NCBI GenBank assembly: GCA_934702355.1
Contig: CAKUXX010000001.1
Coordinates: forward strand, 1-64,000
Length of the DNA stretch: 64,000 bases
Source: an uncultured Methanomassiliicoccales archaeon
GTDB lineage: Archaea; Thermoplasmatota; Thermoplasmata; Methanomassiliicoccales; Methanomethylophilaceae
Direction: 5' to 3'
The notes beneath the pieces were generated by a model. It had not been told where the DNA came from. It searched no databases and saw nothing but the letters and a program-made list of their open reading frames with translations. The position numbers and the translations under genes are program-made. Positions within the stretch are counted from its first letter, which is position 1, and every line of letters starts with the position of its first letter. Shown one piece after another: positions 1 to 8,476 of this stretch.

Positions 1-455
1 GGATGGGATCCTGCCCTTCCGGCAACCATGCCCGCAGAGAACGTTACGGTCAAGGCACAGTGGGAGATCAACAAGTACACCATCACCCTGAAGTTCGACA
101 ACGGTCAGCCGGACCAGGCGATCACCCAGGACTTCGGTACTCCGGTGACCGAGCCTACAGCTCCGACCAAGACTGGATACACCTTCAAGGGATGGGACAA
201 GACGATCCCTGCCACCATGCCCGCAGAGAACGTTACGGTCACGGCACAGTGGGAGGTCAACCAGTACATCATAACCTTCGACACCGACGGTGGAAGCGCA
301 GTGGCTCCGATCACCCAGGACTACAATACTGCGGTGACCGCACCTGCTGATCCTACCAAGACCGGATACACCTTCAAGGGATGGGATCCTGCCCTTCCGG
401 CAACCATGCCCGCAGAGAACGTTACGGTCAAGGCACAGTGGGAGATCAACAAGTA
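1..455 (+). repeat. 189-bp tandem repeats inside the surface-protein gene
   Basis: Bases 1-77 are identical to bases 379-455, exactly 378 bases (two 189-bp units, 2 x 63 codons) apart. The middle unit is close but not identical. The reading frame is kept through all units, so unit gain or loss would change protein length without a frameshift. Confidence 0.9.
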
Positions 456-1626
456 TACAGTCACTGTAGTGGTCAAGGATGTGAACAGCGGCAGTGTGAT
501 TCCGTCTGAAGTTTCCGATGTAACTCACGGTACCCAGATTACAGAAGCCGGCAACGTACTGAACGTCGGAGGAACGCTCGTTGAGGCAAAATCCGCTACG
601 AACACAGCCGAGTTCACCTACTCCTTCGTCGACTGGTCCAATAACGCTACCGGCACCGTCATGGGCGACATGACGATCGTCGCGAACTTCAAAGCCGAGA
701 CGAACAAGTATCCTGTGACTGTGGCCGTCAACGACAGCACGATGGGATCTGCCACATTCTACCTCGACGGAACCAAGATCGATTCCGGAACCGAGGTCGA
801 ATACGGCAAGACCGTCACGCTGTCTATCTCCCAGGAGAAGGGCTACATGCTCACATCCGTGAAGTTCAACGGAGAGGACAAGGACAACATGCTTGTGCAT
901 GTCTTCACCGTCGGAGTCAAGAACGAGTTCGAAGTCGGATTCACCAAGACCACCGAGCTGCAGTTCACTGTCACCCTGACATGCGGCGACAACGGAAGCA
1001 TCATCCCCGGTGCCGACGGCAAGTGCGTCCTCAAGGGCGAGTCCTCACAGGACTTCCAGATCTCCGCAGATTTCGGATACAAGATCAAGTCCGTCAAGCT
1101 CGACGGAATCGACCAGACCTTCGACAAGGTCTTCGCTGTTGTCCCGATAAAGAACATCGTCGCCGATCACGAGATCGTCGCCGAGTTCGAGAAGGCCGAC
1201 ACCTACTCGGTCCAGCTCATCGGAGCATCCAACGGAAAGGTGGACATCACCGGACTCGATGCCGAAGGAAAAGCAGTCGAGGGAAGGACGATCACCATCA
1301 CCGCGACCCCGAACTTCGGATTCTACGCATCCAAGTTCCTCGTGAACGGTAAGGATATCGACCTCACCCTCGGAGCAGATTCCGAGTCACGCACAATAAG
1401 CGTGGACAAGAGCCTTGACGGCGACAAGATCGTCGTCGAGGTCAAGTTCGCCCTGTCCGCAACCGCAGACGATGACGACGATCCCGTGCCCTCTCCCAAC
1501 CCCTCGGGTCCCGAGACCGGAGGCAAAGGAGGCAACGGTGGGTCCGCCAAGGTCGTCGCCGCAGCTGCGGCATGCGTGGTCGTTGTCGTAGCCGCCCTGT
1601 GCATCGCGTTCTGGAGAAAGAACTGA
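1..1626 (+). CDS. Surface protein with InlB-type repeats, 5'-truncated by window
   Basis: The frame is open from base 1, so the gene begins upstream; 541 residues and the stop are visible. The N-terminal part consists of Listeria-Bacteroides (InlB B-type) repeats of 63 residues, each with a 'KTGYTFKGWD' core and a 'MPAENVTV.AQWE' end: one partial copy and two full copies. Several more diverged beta-rich repeats follow to about residue 480. Then comes a low-complexity Asp/Pro/Ser/Gly/Thr stretch, a C-terminal hydrophobic helix (Val/Ala-rich) and a short basic tail, RKN. This is the layout of a tail-anchored archaeal cell-surface protein. Such repeats are known in adhesins and are common in gut archaea; a role in attachment is inference. 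A GC-rich hairpin follows the stop. Confidence 0.85.
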   Translation, partial: GWDPALPATMPAENVTVKAQWEINKYTITLKFDNGQPDQAITQDFGTPVTEPTAPTKTGYTFKGWDKTIPATMPAENVTVTAQWEVNQYIITFDTDGGSAVAPITQDYNTAVTAPADPTKTGYTFKGWDPALPATMPAENVTVKAQWEINKYTVTVVVKDVNSGSVIPSEVSDVTHGTQITEAGNVLNVGGTLVEAKSATNTAEFTYSFVDWSNNATGTVMGDMTIVANFKAETNKYPVTVAVNDSTMGSATFYLDGTKIDSGTEVEYGKTVTLSISQEKGYMLTSVKFNGEDKDNMLVHVFTVGVKNEFEVGFTKTTELQFTVTLTCGDNGSIIPGADGKCVLKGESSQDFQISADFGYKIKSVKLDGIDQTFDKVFAVVPIKNIVADHEIVAEFEKADTYSVQLIGASNGKVDITGLDAEGKAVEGRTITITATPNFGFYASKFLVNGKDIDLTLGADSESRTISVDKSLDGDKIVVEVKFALSATADDDDDPVPSPNPSGPETGGKGGNGGSAKVVAAAAACVVVVVAALCIAFWRKN

Positions 1627-1659
1627 TCCCGACACCATAACCTGAACAGCAAACCGTTT

Positions 1660-1677
1660 GGGGCCCGCAAGGGCCCC
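1660..1677 (+). terminator. GC-rich hairpin after the surface-protein gene
   Basis: Perfect 7-bp stem GGGGCCC/GGGCCCC with a GCAA loop, 34 bases after the stop codon and followed by an AT-rich stretch. Its position fits a 3'-end signal; the AT-rich part also serves as the promoter area of the next gene. Confidence 0.55.
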
Positions 1678-1709
1678 ATCAATATTATACAAGACAGGAA
1701 GACGACACG

Positions 1710-1991
1710 ATGTCCGGCCACGAAAGATTATCATTTTTCAACGAATCCCACATGGTCGACATAATCCTGTACATCCGCGACCATCCCGAATGCAGACAGA
1801 TAGAACTCTACAGATATGTCGCCCGCAACGATAGGATGCCCGTCAAACTCGGCATCCTTATGGACATAGGCATCGTGGAGGACCTGTCCGAGGAATATCA
1901 TATCAGCACATTGAGACTCACGCCGGTCGGCGAGAAGGTCGCAGAGCATCTTCAAGCGATAGCGGATCTCCTGGATGATCATTCTTCGTGA
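1710..1991 (+). CDS. Small winged-helix DNA-binding protein
   Basis: 93 residues. The pattern is helix, then 'QIELYRYVARND' and 'PVKLGILMDIGIVED', ending in a beta-hairpin and 'LRLTPVGEKVAEHL'. This fits a compact winged-helix (MarR/ArsR-like) fold of the kind common in Thermoplasmatota, where the 'L T P x G' segment is the wing. It contains no ligand domain. It starts at an ATG with a TATA-like TATTATA about 25 bases upstream. It probably regulates transcription; the target is unknown and could be the upstream surface-protein locus. Confidence 0.65.
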   Translation: MSGHERLSFFNESHMVDIILYIRDHPECRQIELYRYVARNDRMPVKLGILMDIGIVEDLSEEYHISTLRLTPVGEKVAEHLQAIADLLDDHSS

Positions 1992-2322
1992 ACCTGCTGG
2001 ATGCTGTCCCGTTCCTTCCATGGATGGTACGTTACGCCACCGTCTCCAGCTAAATCGATCCGCGTATTCAATACCGTTAGACCAACCTTAACCTATACGC
2101 CTGGCGGATTCCATTCGGATTTCCCACCTGAAACGGATGGTCTGATCTTCGGCAAGAACTCTCTTATCGTCGCATCGATCACCGAAAAGTATGGTATGGG
2201 GCGGTGCGGACATAGATTCATATTGTCACCTGGAAGCTACTTCGGACAGTGACCTGCTCATTCATCAAGTCGACAGGACAGCCGACCCTTTCATTAAATA
2301 CTTCGAATGACACCCCGGATGC
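1992..2322. other. 331-bp intergenic region without a recognisable gene
   Basis: A reading frame at 2001-2252 is open, but it has no recognisable family, an atypical composition and no clear ribosome-binding site. No tRNA-like or rRNA-like structure was seen. The right end carries the promoter of the next gene: TTAAATA at 2294-2300, 23 bases before its ATG. Confidence 0.5.
2294..2300 (+). promoter_or_regulatory. TATA-like element giving a near-leaderless start
   Basis: TTAAATA lies 22 bases before the ATG at 2323. With the usual archaeal spacing of about 25 bases from TATA to transcription start, the mRNA would begin at or next to the start codon. The homologous genes further right have the same layout. 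Confidence 0.45.
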
Positions 2323-4011
2323 ATGAGGTCCAAAGCGTATCCCGACGGTGTCTCCGACTTCAAGGCCCTTGTCACGGGGAACTACCACTTCGTCGACAAG
2401 ACCCTGATGATACGCGACCTCTGCGGAAACAAGAACCAAACACTCTTCTTCACCAGACCCCGCCGCTTCGGGAAGTCCATCAACCTCTCCATGCTGGACT
2501 ACTTCTTCAACATCGAATACTCCGGAGAACCGGACATATTCGAAGGCCTGAAGATCTCTTCGTACGAATCCTGCAGGAAATACAGGAACGCATATCCTAT
2601 GATCAGGCTGAACTTCGGAAGACTGAGAGGAGAATCCCAGGAGAGATTCGTCAAGAGCCTGGCCTCGATGGTCAACGGACTCTTCGCCCATTTCATATCT
2701 GTACTCGATGACGGCTCGTTGAGGACGGATGATCTCGCGATTCTCAGAAGGTACGCAAGTCCCGACATCGACGACATCGATGCCTCCGAGGCCGTGGGGG
2801 TCCTATGCCGCCTTCTCAAAAGAAGGTACGAAAGCAACGTCATACTCCTGGTGGACGAGTACGACCACTGCATGCAACAGATCAGGACCGCAGAAGGATT
2901 CGAATCGATAGTCTCCGTCCTCAGACCGTTCATGGAGCAGACGTTCAAATTCAACGATTGCTGCGAATTCTCAGTGGTCACGGGTATAATGCCCCTTGCC
3001 AAGACCAGCATGCTCAGCGGATTCAACAACGCCAGCGTCCGCAGCATCCTCGACGCCGAAGGCGACGAGTACTTCGGATTCACCGAAGATGAGGTCAACG
3101 GACTGCTTTCCGAAACAGGGATCTCACCAGACAGGTTGTCCGAGATAAGGGAATGGTACGACGGCTACCACTTCGGCAATGCCGATGTTTACAACCCATA
3201 CAGCGTCATGATGTACCTTCGCAACGACTGCAGAACCGAGGCATATTGGAACAACATGACCGGCGGAGGGATGTCCGCGGAACTACTCTCCAACATGAAC
3301 CCCGAGACCCTTCTTCAGCTGAGGGACCTCCGCAACGGAAAGAACGTCGAACTCACATCCCCGATAGACACCCTGATAACATACACCGATGTCCTCAGCC
3401 CGACAGCGAAGCCGTCGTCGGTGTTCTCGTACCTGGCGATGTGCGGATACCTCAATGCTATAAGGACCGGAAAGATCGAGAACGGCCTTCCCGTCTGCCG
3501 CATCGAGATGGTGAACAGGGAGGTCTCGATAGCATTCGATTCCCTGTCGGAGAAAGCCAACATGACGGAATCCAGAGCACTTACTGCCATGGATGCCGTC
3601 TATCGCAGGGATTCAGCACTCCTTAAGAACAGCCTGGAATCCATGCTCTCCGGACTCGCCCTGGACAGGAACTGGTTCCAGGCCGAGAATCCGACCGCGA
3701 GGCACAATAGGTACCGCGACATCATCATGGCGTACCTCCTGACCCCGGGTCTGATCGCCAAGGAGGAGATCCCGAAGGGTTACGGATACACAGACATAAT
3801 CTTCGACAAGACCTGGGATCATCCGCCCGTCGTGATGGAGATTAAGACCACCGTCGACGACTCCGTGGACCTTCATTCCCTTGCAGGGGAAGCCATGGAA
3901 CAGATAGTCTCCAGGAAGTATGCCGGGGAACCCGGCATGGAGGATGCCATACTCGTCGGCATTGCAATAAGGATGAAGACCGTCGAGGTCCAGATGGCCG
4001 TACACCGATGA
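2323..4011 (+). CDS. AAA-ATPase-like protein with C-terminal PD-(D/E)XK nuclease domain
   Basis: 562 residues. The N-terminal half matches the AAA-ATPase_like family (PF09820): 'FVDKTLMI', a modified P-loop in 'RPRRFGKS', Walker B-like 'ILLVDEYDH', and 'VVTGIMPLAKTSMLSG.NN'. The C-terminal part matches the DUF1703/PDDEXK_9 domain, with 'YTDIIFD' followed by 'VVMEIKT', giving the D...ExK nuclease core. This family is greatly expanded in gut bacteria and gut archaea; its function is unproven and proposals include a mobile or defence-related nuclease. Homologous modules occur twice more at 14060-17377. Both ATPase and nuclease residues look intact here. Confidence 0.85.
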   Translation: MRSKAYPDGVSDFKALVTGNYHFVDKTLMIRDLCGNKNQTLFFTRPRRFGKSINLSMLDYFFNIEYSGEPDIFEGLKISSYESCRKYRNAYPMIRLNFGRLRGESQERFVKSLASMVNGLFAHFISVLDDGSLRTDDLAILRRYASPDIDDIDASEAVGVLCRLLKRRYESNVILLVDEYDHCMQQIRTAEGFESIVSVLRPFMEQTFKFNDCCEFSVVTGIMPLAKTSMLSGFNNASVRSILDAEGDEYFGFTEDEVNGLLSETGISPDRLSEIREWYDGYHFGNADVYNPYSVMMYLRNDCRTEAYWNNMTGGGMSAELLSNMNPETLLQLRDLRNGKNVELTSPIDTLITYTDVLSPTAKPSSVFSYLAMCGYLNAIRTGKIENGLPVCRIEMVNREVSIAFDSLSEKANMTESRALTAMDAVYRRDSALLKNSLESMLSGLALDRNWFQAENPTARHNRYRDIIMAYLLTPGLIAKEEIPKGYGYTDIIFDKTWDHPPVVMEIKTTVDDSVDLHSLAGEAMEQIVSRKYAGEPGMEDAILVGIAIRMKTVEVQMAVHR

Positions 4012-4054
4012 ATCCAATCGCAATCGTCGAATACTGCCCGCACCATGATTGCGT

Positions 4055-5230
4055 ATGGATCTGACACTGCGCAACATCGGCCGTCTTTCCGAAATGAGCA
4101 TATCCCTATCCGGACTGACTGTGATACTGGGGGAGAACTCCACAGGCAAGAGTACGATCCTGAAATCCCTTTATGCGGTGGCTGAAGCACCTGTCGACAT
4201 CAGATCCAAAAAGACGGATGAGATCAACCAGTGGCTTGAACTTCATCAGCTTGCGGACAACTGGGGGCTGAATGCAGACCTGGATGTAGAAACACAGATC
4301 GAGAATATCAAAAGACTCCGTGCGTCCGGAAATGGTATTGATTCGAAGATCGGATTCGAGAACCTTGAAAAACTGCTGAATGAGGATTCCTGTTCGTAGT
4401 ATCTCGGAATCCTCATCGAGCGGAACATAAAACAGGAATTCGGAACACTCGGACAACTCAGGAATCTTCACAACACCGACTTGACATCCCAGATCAGGTT
4501 GTCGAACGGCGACATCAGTATCGCCGCTCTGTTGGATACGGCAGATGGTCTGTCCGTAGAATGTCCGCCCGATCTCAGGTCCATGTTCGGTTCGGTGTTC
4601 TACTATGACACCCCCTTCATCCTGGATGATTTCAGAAAGTCCGGAGATCACAGAGGGCGGTTGGCATCTGCCATAATGGACTTCAATGAGCGCAACGCAG
4701 TGGATATCCTGTCCACCGAAGAATCGACAAGGGTTTTTACCAAGATCGTAAGCTCTGTGATCGACGGAGAATTCCAACAAAGGGGTCCGGGCAAGGAATA
4801 CGTCGAAAACGACGGCATCCACATCGATCTCAGAAACATGGCGTCCGGAATGAAGGTTTTCGCTATGTTGGAGATATTGGTGTCCGAAGGAAAGCTCATG
4901 CCGGGTTCGCTCCTCATTCTGGATGAGCCCGAAGCACATGTGCATCCCAAGTGGATCAACACACTCGGAAAGCTCATCGTGTTCATGGCGAAGAAGATGT
5001 CGATCCGCATCGTCATGACCACTCACAATCCCCAGCTCCTGCTGGCGATACAGGCGCACTCCCTGGAGCAGTCGCTTCATACCGACTACTATTCACTCCA
5101 TGATAAGGATGGAACATCCGAGTTAGTGGATGTAAGCGAAAAGATAGGTACGGTTTACGCGACGATGTCCGACGCATTCGACGAGGTCAACGATCTCTAC
5201 TGGAGTCTGTTGGACAGGGAATCAAACTGA
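4055..5230 (+). CDS. AAA/ABC-type ATPase interrupted by an in-frame TAG codon
   Basis: One frame runs from ATG 4055 (or TTG 4049) to TGA 5228-5230, broken only by TAG at 4397-4399 (codon 115 of 392). The first part has Walker A 'GENSTGKST' at about residues 26-33. The part after the TAG has a signature-like 'NMASGMK', Walker B 'LLILDEPEAHVHP' and a switch histidine in 'TTHNPQLL'. These are the elements of one AAA_21-type SMC-like ATPase, so neither piece alone could be a complete ATPase. The window encodes a pyrrolysine protein and no other intact gene here ends in TAG, so the codon may be read through as pyrrolysine. A simple nonsense mutation is the alternative. Codons between the TAG and 4481 continue the same protein without a gap. 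Confidence 0.6.
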
Positions 5231-5300
5231 TACTCCAAGGCTGCCCATTGAACCGATGAAGGCCTGTGAGGTCCAGTTCAAAGACCGGACCTCGACAGTC

Positions 5301-5963
5301 TCAGAACCTCTTAACACCGCGATACAGTACACCGGGCCCGACCACGAAGCATTCCGCATCGAACCCGTTGCGGTCCATCATCCCCAGCATCTCGTCGTCC
5401 GGGATCAGCTTCATGCCGTATTCGGAACACTTCCCGAGGACATCTTCCTCGTCGTCCCCTCCGAGCCTGATCTCCGAAGCTATCATGACGATCCCTCCCG
5501 GAGAGACTACCCTCGAGATCTCCTCCATACCCTTCTCCAAATCGGGCCAGAAGAAGTACGTCTCGATCGCAGTCAGCATATCGAATGAAGCATCGTCGAA
5601 CGGCAGAGCATCCACAGAACCGACCTTCAGCTCCAGGGAACCCTCCGCCATGAGGTCTGAATCCACCTCCGATGTCATCGCCACGGCATCCTTCGAGATG
5701 TCCACTCCGAACAGCACCGAGAAGGGATACTTCTCGGACAGCATCCTGAGGAATCCGCCTCCACCGCAACCCACGTCCAGGACGGCTCCGTCGAAGTTCT
5801 TCGGAAGCTTTGCGAGCGCCTCCTTCCACAGCGGAACATGATGCTCGTTCATGCAGAGCATCACCTTCCTTCCGTCCTCGCCCGTGGGCTTGGAGAACTG
5901 CCTGTTGTCGATGTCCGATGCAAGTTCCGTCTGAGTTCCGTCTTTGACCGTCGGGGATTCCAT
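5301..5963 (-). CDS. Class I SAM-dependent methyltransferase
   Basis: About 220 residues. Motif I is 'VLDVGCGGGGF', followed by 'LFGVDISKDAV' (acidic loop for the SAM ribose), 'DALPFDDASFDMLTAIET' and 'VSPGGIVMIASE'. This is the methyltransferase type 11 pattern for small-molecule substrates. I chose ATG 5963, which has 'AGGTAGGTAGG' just upstream; an ATG at 5984 is possible, but the TATA-like TTAATA near 5998 would then be too close. It is divergent from fprA and shares its promoter region. The substrate is not deducible. Confidence 0.75.
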   Translation of the reverse strand: MESPTVKDGTQTELASDIDNRQFSKPTGEDGRKVMLCMNEHHVPLWKEALAKLPKNFDGAVLDVGCGGGGFLRMLSEKYPFSVLFGVDISKDAVAMTSEVDSDLMAEGSLELKVGSVDALPFDDASFDMLTAIETYFFWPDLEKGMEEISRVVSPGGIVMIASEIRLGGDDEEDVLGKCSEYGMKLIPDDEMLGMMDRNGFDAECFVVGPGVLYRGVKRF

Positions 5964-6025
5964 CCTACCTACCTTCGGGAGCATCCGGGTGCAGGATATT
6001 AATCCTAATTATCCATCCCGTGGTC

Positions 6026-7240
6026 ATGAACGATGGCAGCGGCCCCGTCCGCATCAACGACGGCATCCTCCGCATCGGCGGGGATGACCGCACCGCAACG
6101 ATATTCGAAGGAGCGATCCCCATTCCCGAAGGCGTATCCTACAACAGCTATGTCATAGTTGATGAGAAGACATGCCTGCTGGACACCTGCGACCTGTCCG
6201 TCGCACCGAAGTTCTGGGACGGACTGATCTCGGCACTGGACGGCCGCCGCCTCGACTATCTTGTGATAAACCACATGGAGCCCGACCACGGAGCGGCAAT
6301 CACAAGGGTGCTGGAGACCTGGCCGGACGTCACCGTCGTAGGCAACACAAAGACGTTCGACATGCTCCGCAACTTCTACTCCGCCGAACCGGAGAACAGA
6401 CTGGTCGTGAAGGAAGGGGACGAGCTGTCCCTCGGGAAGCACACCCTCAGGTTCTACTTCGCCGTGATGGTACACTGGCCCGAGGTCATGTTCTCTTACG
6501 AGATCGGCACAAAAACGCTGTTCTCCGCTGACGCCTTCGGAACGTTCAAGGCACTGGACGGAAGCATCTTCGCGGACGAGTGCGACTTCGACCGCGAGTT
6601 CCTTTCCGAAGCAAGGAGATACTATGCGAACATCGTCGGCAAATACGGTGCGAAGGTCCAATCGGCCATCGCCAAGCTGAAGGATGTCCCAATCGAGATG
6701 ATCTGCCCCCTCCACGGCCCCATATGGAGAGAGGACCTCGGGAAGATCATCGGGATATACAACACATGGAGCACCTACGCTCCGGAAGAGCGTGGTGTCG
6801 CCGTGGCCTATGCGAGCATGTACGGCAACACCGCCGCCGTGGCGGAGAGATTAGCAGTGCTCCTGAGGGAGAAGGGCGTGAGGAACATCACCGTCCGCAA
6901 CGTCTCCAGGGACCATCCCACCTATGTCGTCGCTGATGCCTTCAGATACTCGCACATCGTGCTTGCAGCCCCCACATACAACAACGCCCTCCATCCGACC
7001 ATGTCGTCCGTCCTGGAGGATATGGAGAACATGGCCGTGCAGAACAGGCACTACGCAGTCATCGGGAACGGATCATGGGCCCCCCAGTCCGCCAGGATAA
7101 TCGATGAGAGGATGTCCGCGATGAAGGGGATGACCCGCATCGGAGAGCTTTTCGTCATCACATCGTCGCTGAAGCAGTCGCAGATGCCCGAGCTCGAAGA
7201 GCTCGCATCTGCGATTGCGAAGTCCGTCCTCGAAGGCTGA
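6026..7240 (+). CDS. fprA: Flavodiiron protein, FprA-type F420H2:O2 oxidoreductase
   Basis: About 404 residues: a beta-lactamase-like diiron domain followed by a flavodoxin domain. All metal ligands are visible: H83-x-E85-x-D87-H88 in 'NHMEPDHG', H150 in 'MVHWPE', D169 in 'FSADAFG' and H230 in 'CPLHGP'. The FMN domain starts near residue 248 with 'VAYASMYGNT'. In methanogens FprA reduces O2 to water with F420H2 and protects the anaerobic enzymes; NO reduction is the alternative for this fold. The start is ATG 6026, with GTG 6020 possible. The downstream larC start overlaps its 3' end, suggesting co-transcription. Confidence 0.88.
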   Translation: MNDGSGPVRINDGILRIGGDDRTATIFEGAIPIPEGVSYNSYVIVDEKTCLLDTCDLSVAPKFWDGLISALDGRRLDYLVINHMEPDHGAAITRVLETWPDVTVVGNTKTFDMLRNFYSAEPENRLVVKEGDELSLGKHTLRFYFAVMVHWPEVMFSYEIGTKTLFSADAFGTFKALDGSIFADECDFDREFLSEARRYYANIVGKYGAKVQSAIAKLKDVPIEMICPLHGPIWREDLGKIIGIYNTWSTYAPEERGVAVAYASMYGNTAAVAERLAVLLREKGVRNITVRNVSRDHPTYVVADAFRYSHIVLAAPTYNNALHPTMSSVLEDMENMAVQNRHYAVIGNGSWAPQSARIIDERMSAMKGMTRIGELFVITSSLKQSQMPELEELASAIAKSVLEG

Positions 7241-8468
7241 TACCATATCAGGCATCCTGTACTTCGAATGCTACTCCGGGATCAGCGGGGACATGGCCGT
7301 CGCAGCCATGCTCGACCTGGGGGCCGATGTCCCCACACTCGAGCGTGCGCTCTCATCCCTCGGGATCGACGGATTCGACGTTTCCATATCCCGCAAGAAG
7401 AAATCCGGACTGGATGCCTGCGACTTCGATGTCGTGCTGAAGCATGACAACCACGACCACGACACCGATTACTTGTACGGGGACAAGGAAAGTCACCACC
7501 ATCACGGCCACGGACGCGGACCCGATGAGATCAAGAGTATCATCTCCGACGCCGACATGACTGAGAGGGCGAAGTCCATCTCGTTCAGGATGCTCGACAT
7601 CCTCGCCGAAGCTGAGGCCAAGGCTCACGAAGTCCCGGTATCGGAGGTCCATTTCCATGAGGTGGGTTCCGTTGACTCCATAGTGGACATCGTCTCCCTG
7701 GGGGTCTGTCTGGACTCATTGAACGTGGACGGCGTCTGCTTCTCCGAACTCTACGAGGGAACGGGCACGGTGAGATGCCAGCATGGCATACTCCCGGTGC
7801 CCGTACCCGCCGTGGTCAACATTCTATCAGAATCCAAACTATCGCTGAGGATCACCGATTCCAAGGGAGAGTATGTCACACCCACCGGCGCCGCTTTCGC
7901 GGCGGCGGTGGCATCCTGCGACATTCCGGGATCGTTCAGGATCAAGAAGATCGGACTGGGCGCCGGGAAGCGCGAATCCGAGAGAAGCGGAATACTCAGA
8001 GCGATGATCATCGAACCCACCGAGAATCACGACACAGCCGTGAAGCTCGAGTGCAACATCGACGACTGCACCGGGGAGACCCTGGGATACACAGCTGAGA
8101 GACTAATGTCCGAAGGCGCCAAGGATGCCCATTACACACCAGTCTTCATGAAGAAGGGACGTCCCGCATGGCTCCTCACGGTCCTGTGCTCGGAAGAGAA
8201 CCGCAGGAAGATGGAATCGATCATCTTCTCGGAGACATCCACGGCAGGCATCCGCAGATGCACCATGGACCGCACGGTCATGTCCCGCAGGTTCGAGGAC
8301 ATCGACACCCCGATCGGAAAGGTGAAGGTGAAGATCCTCAGCATCGACGGCACCGAGAAGCACCACCCCGAATACGAAAGCCTCGCCCAGCTGTGCAGGG
8401 AGAGGAACATCCCTTTCCGCGAAGGGTACGACATCGTCATGCGCACGATAGCCGGAAGGAGCCGGTGA
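7215..8468 (+). CDS. larC: LarC-like nickel-pincer cofactor nickel insertase
   Basis: About 400 residues. The N-terminal 'ILYFECYSGISGDMAVAAML' is the family hallmark. A His-rich loop (HDNHDHD and HHHHGHGRG) follows near residues 75-100, as expected for nickel binding, then 'VHFHEVGSVDSIVDIV' and 'PVPVPAVV.IL' with 'TPTGAA'. LarC inserts Ni into the pyridinium dithiocarboxylate cofactor of lactate racemase-type enzymes. Unlike some bacterial larC genes, it is one continuous frame. The start is unclear: the only canonical codon is TTG 7215, inside fprA, and the family normally begins at the 'ILYF' segment near 7256. larA, larB and larE are not in the window. Confidence 0.82.
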   Translation: MRSPSSKADTISGILYFECYSGISGDMAVAAMLDLGADVPTLERALSSLGIDGFDVSISRKKKSGLDACDFDVVLKHDNHDHDTDYLYGDKESHHHHGHGRGPDEIKSIISDADMTERAKSISFRMLDILAEAEAKAHEVPVSEVHFHEVGSVDSIVDIVSLGVCLDSLNVDGVCFSELYEGTGTVRCQHGILPVPVPAVVNILSESKLSLRITDSKGEYVTPTGAAFAAAVASCDIPGSFRIKKIGLGAGKRESERSGILRAMIIEPTENHDTAVKLECNIDDCTGETLGYTAERLMSEGAKDAHYTPVFMKKGRPAWLLTVLCSEENRRKMESIIFSETSTAGIRRCTMDRTVMSRRFEDIDTPIGKVKVKILSIDGTEKHHPEYESLAQLCRERNIPFREGYDIVMRTIAGRSR

Positions 8469-8476
8469 GACCGGCG

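Noticed and set aside
1..455. Regular repeats considered as CRISPR
   Set aside because: The units are contiguous, 189 bp long, in frame and code for InlB-type repeats; there are no spacers.
2001..2252. 83-residue frame in the gap before the AAA/nuclease gene
   Set aside because: No homology pattern, no ribosome-binding site and a composition unlike neighbouring genes.
7238..7256. Programmed frameshift expected in larC
   Set aside because: Some bacterial larC genes need a frameshift to join two frames; here the whole protein is in one frame.
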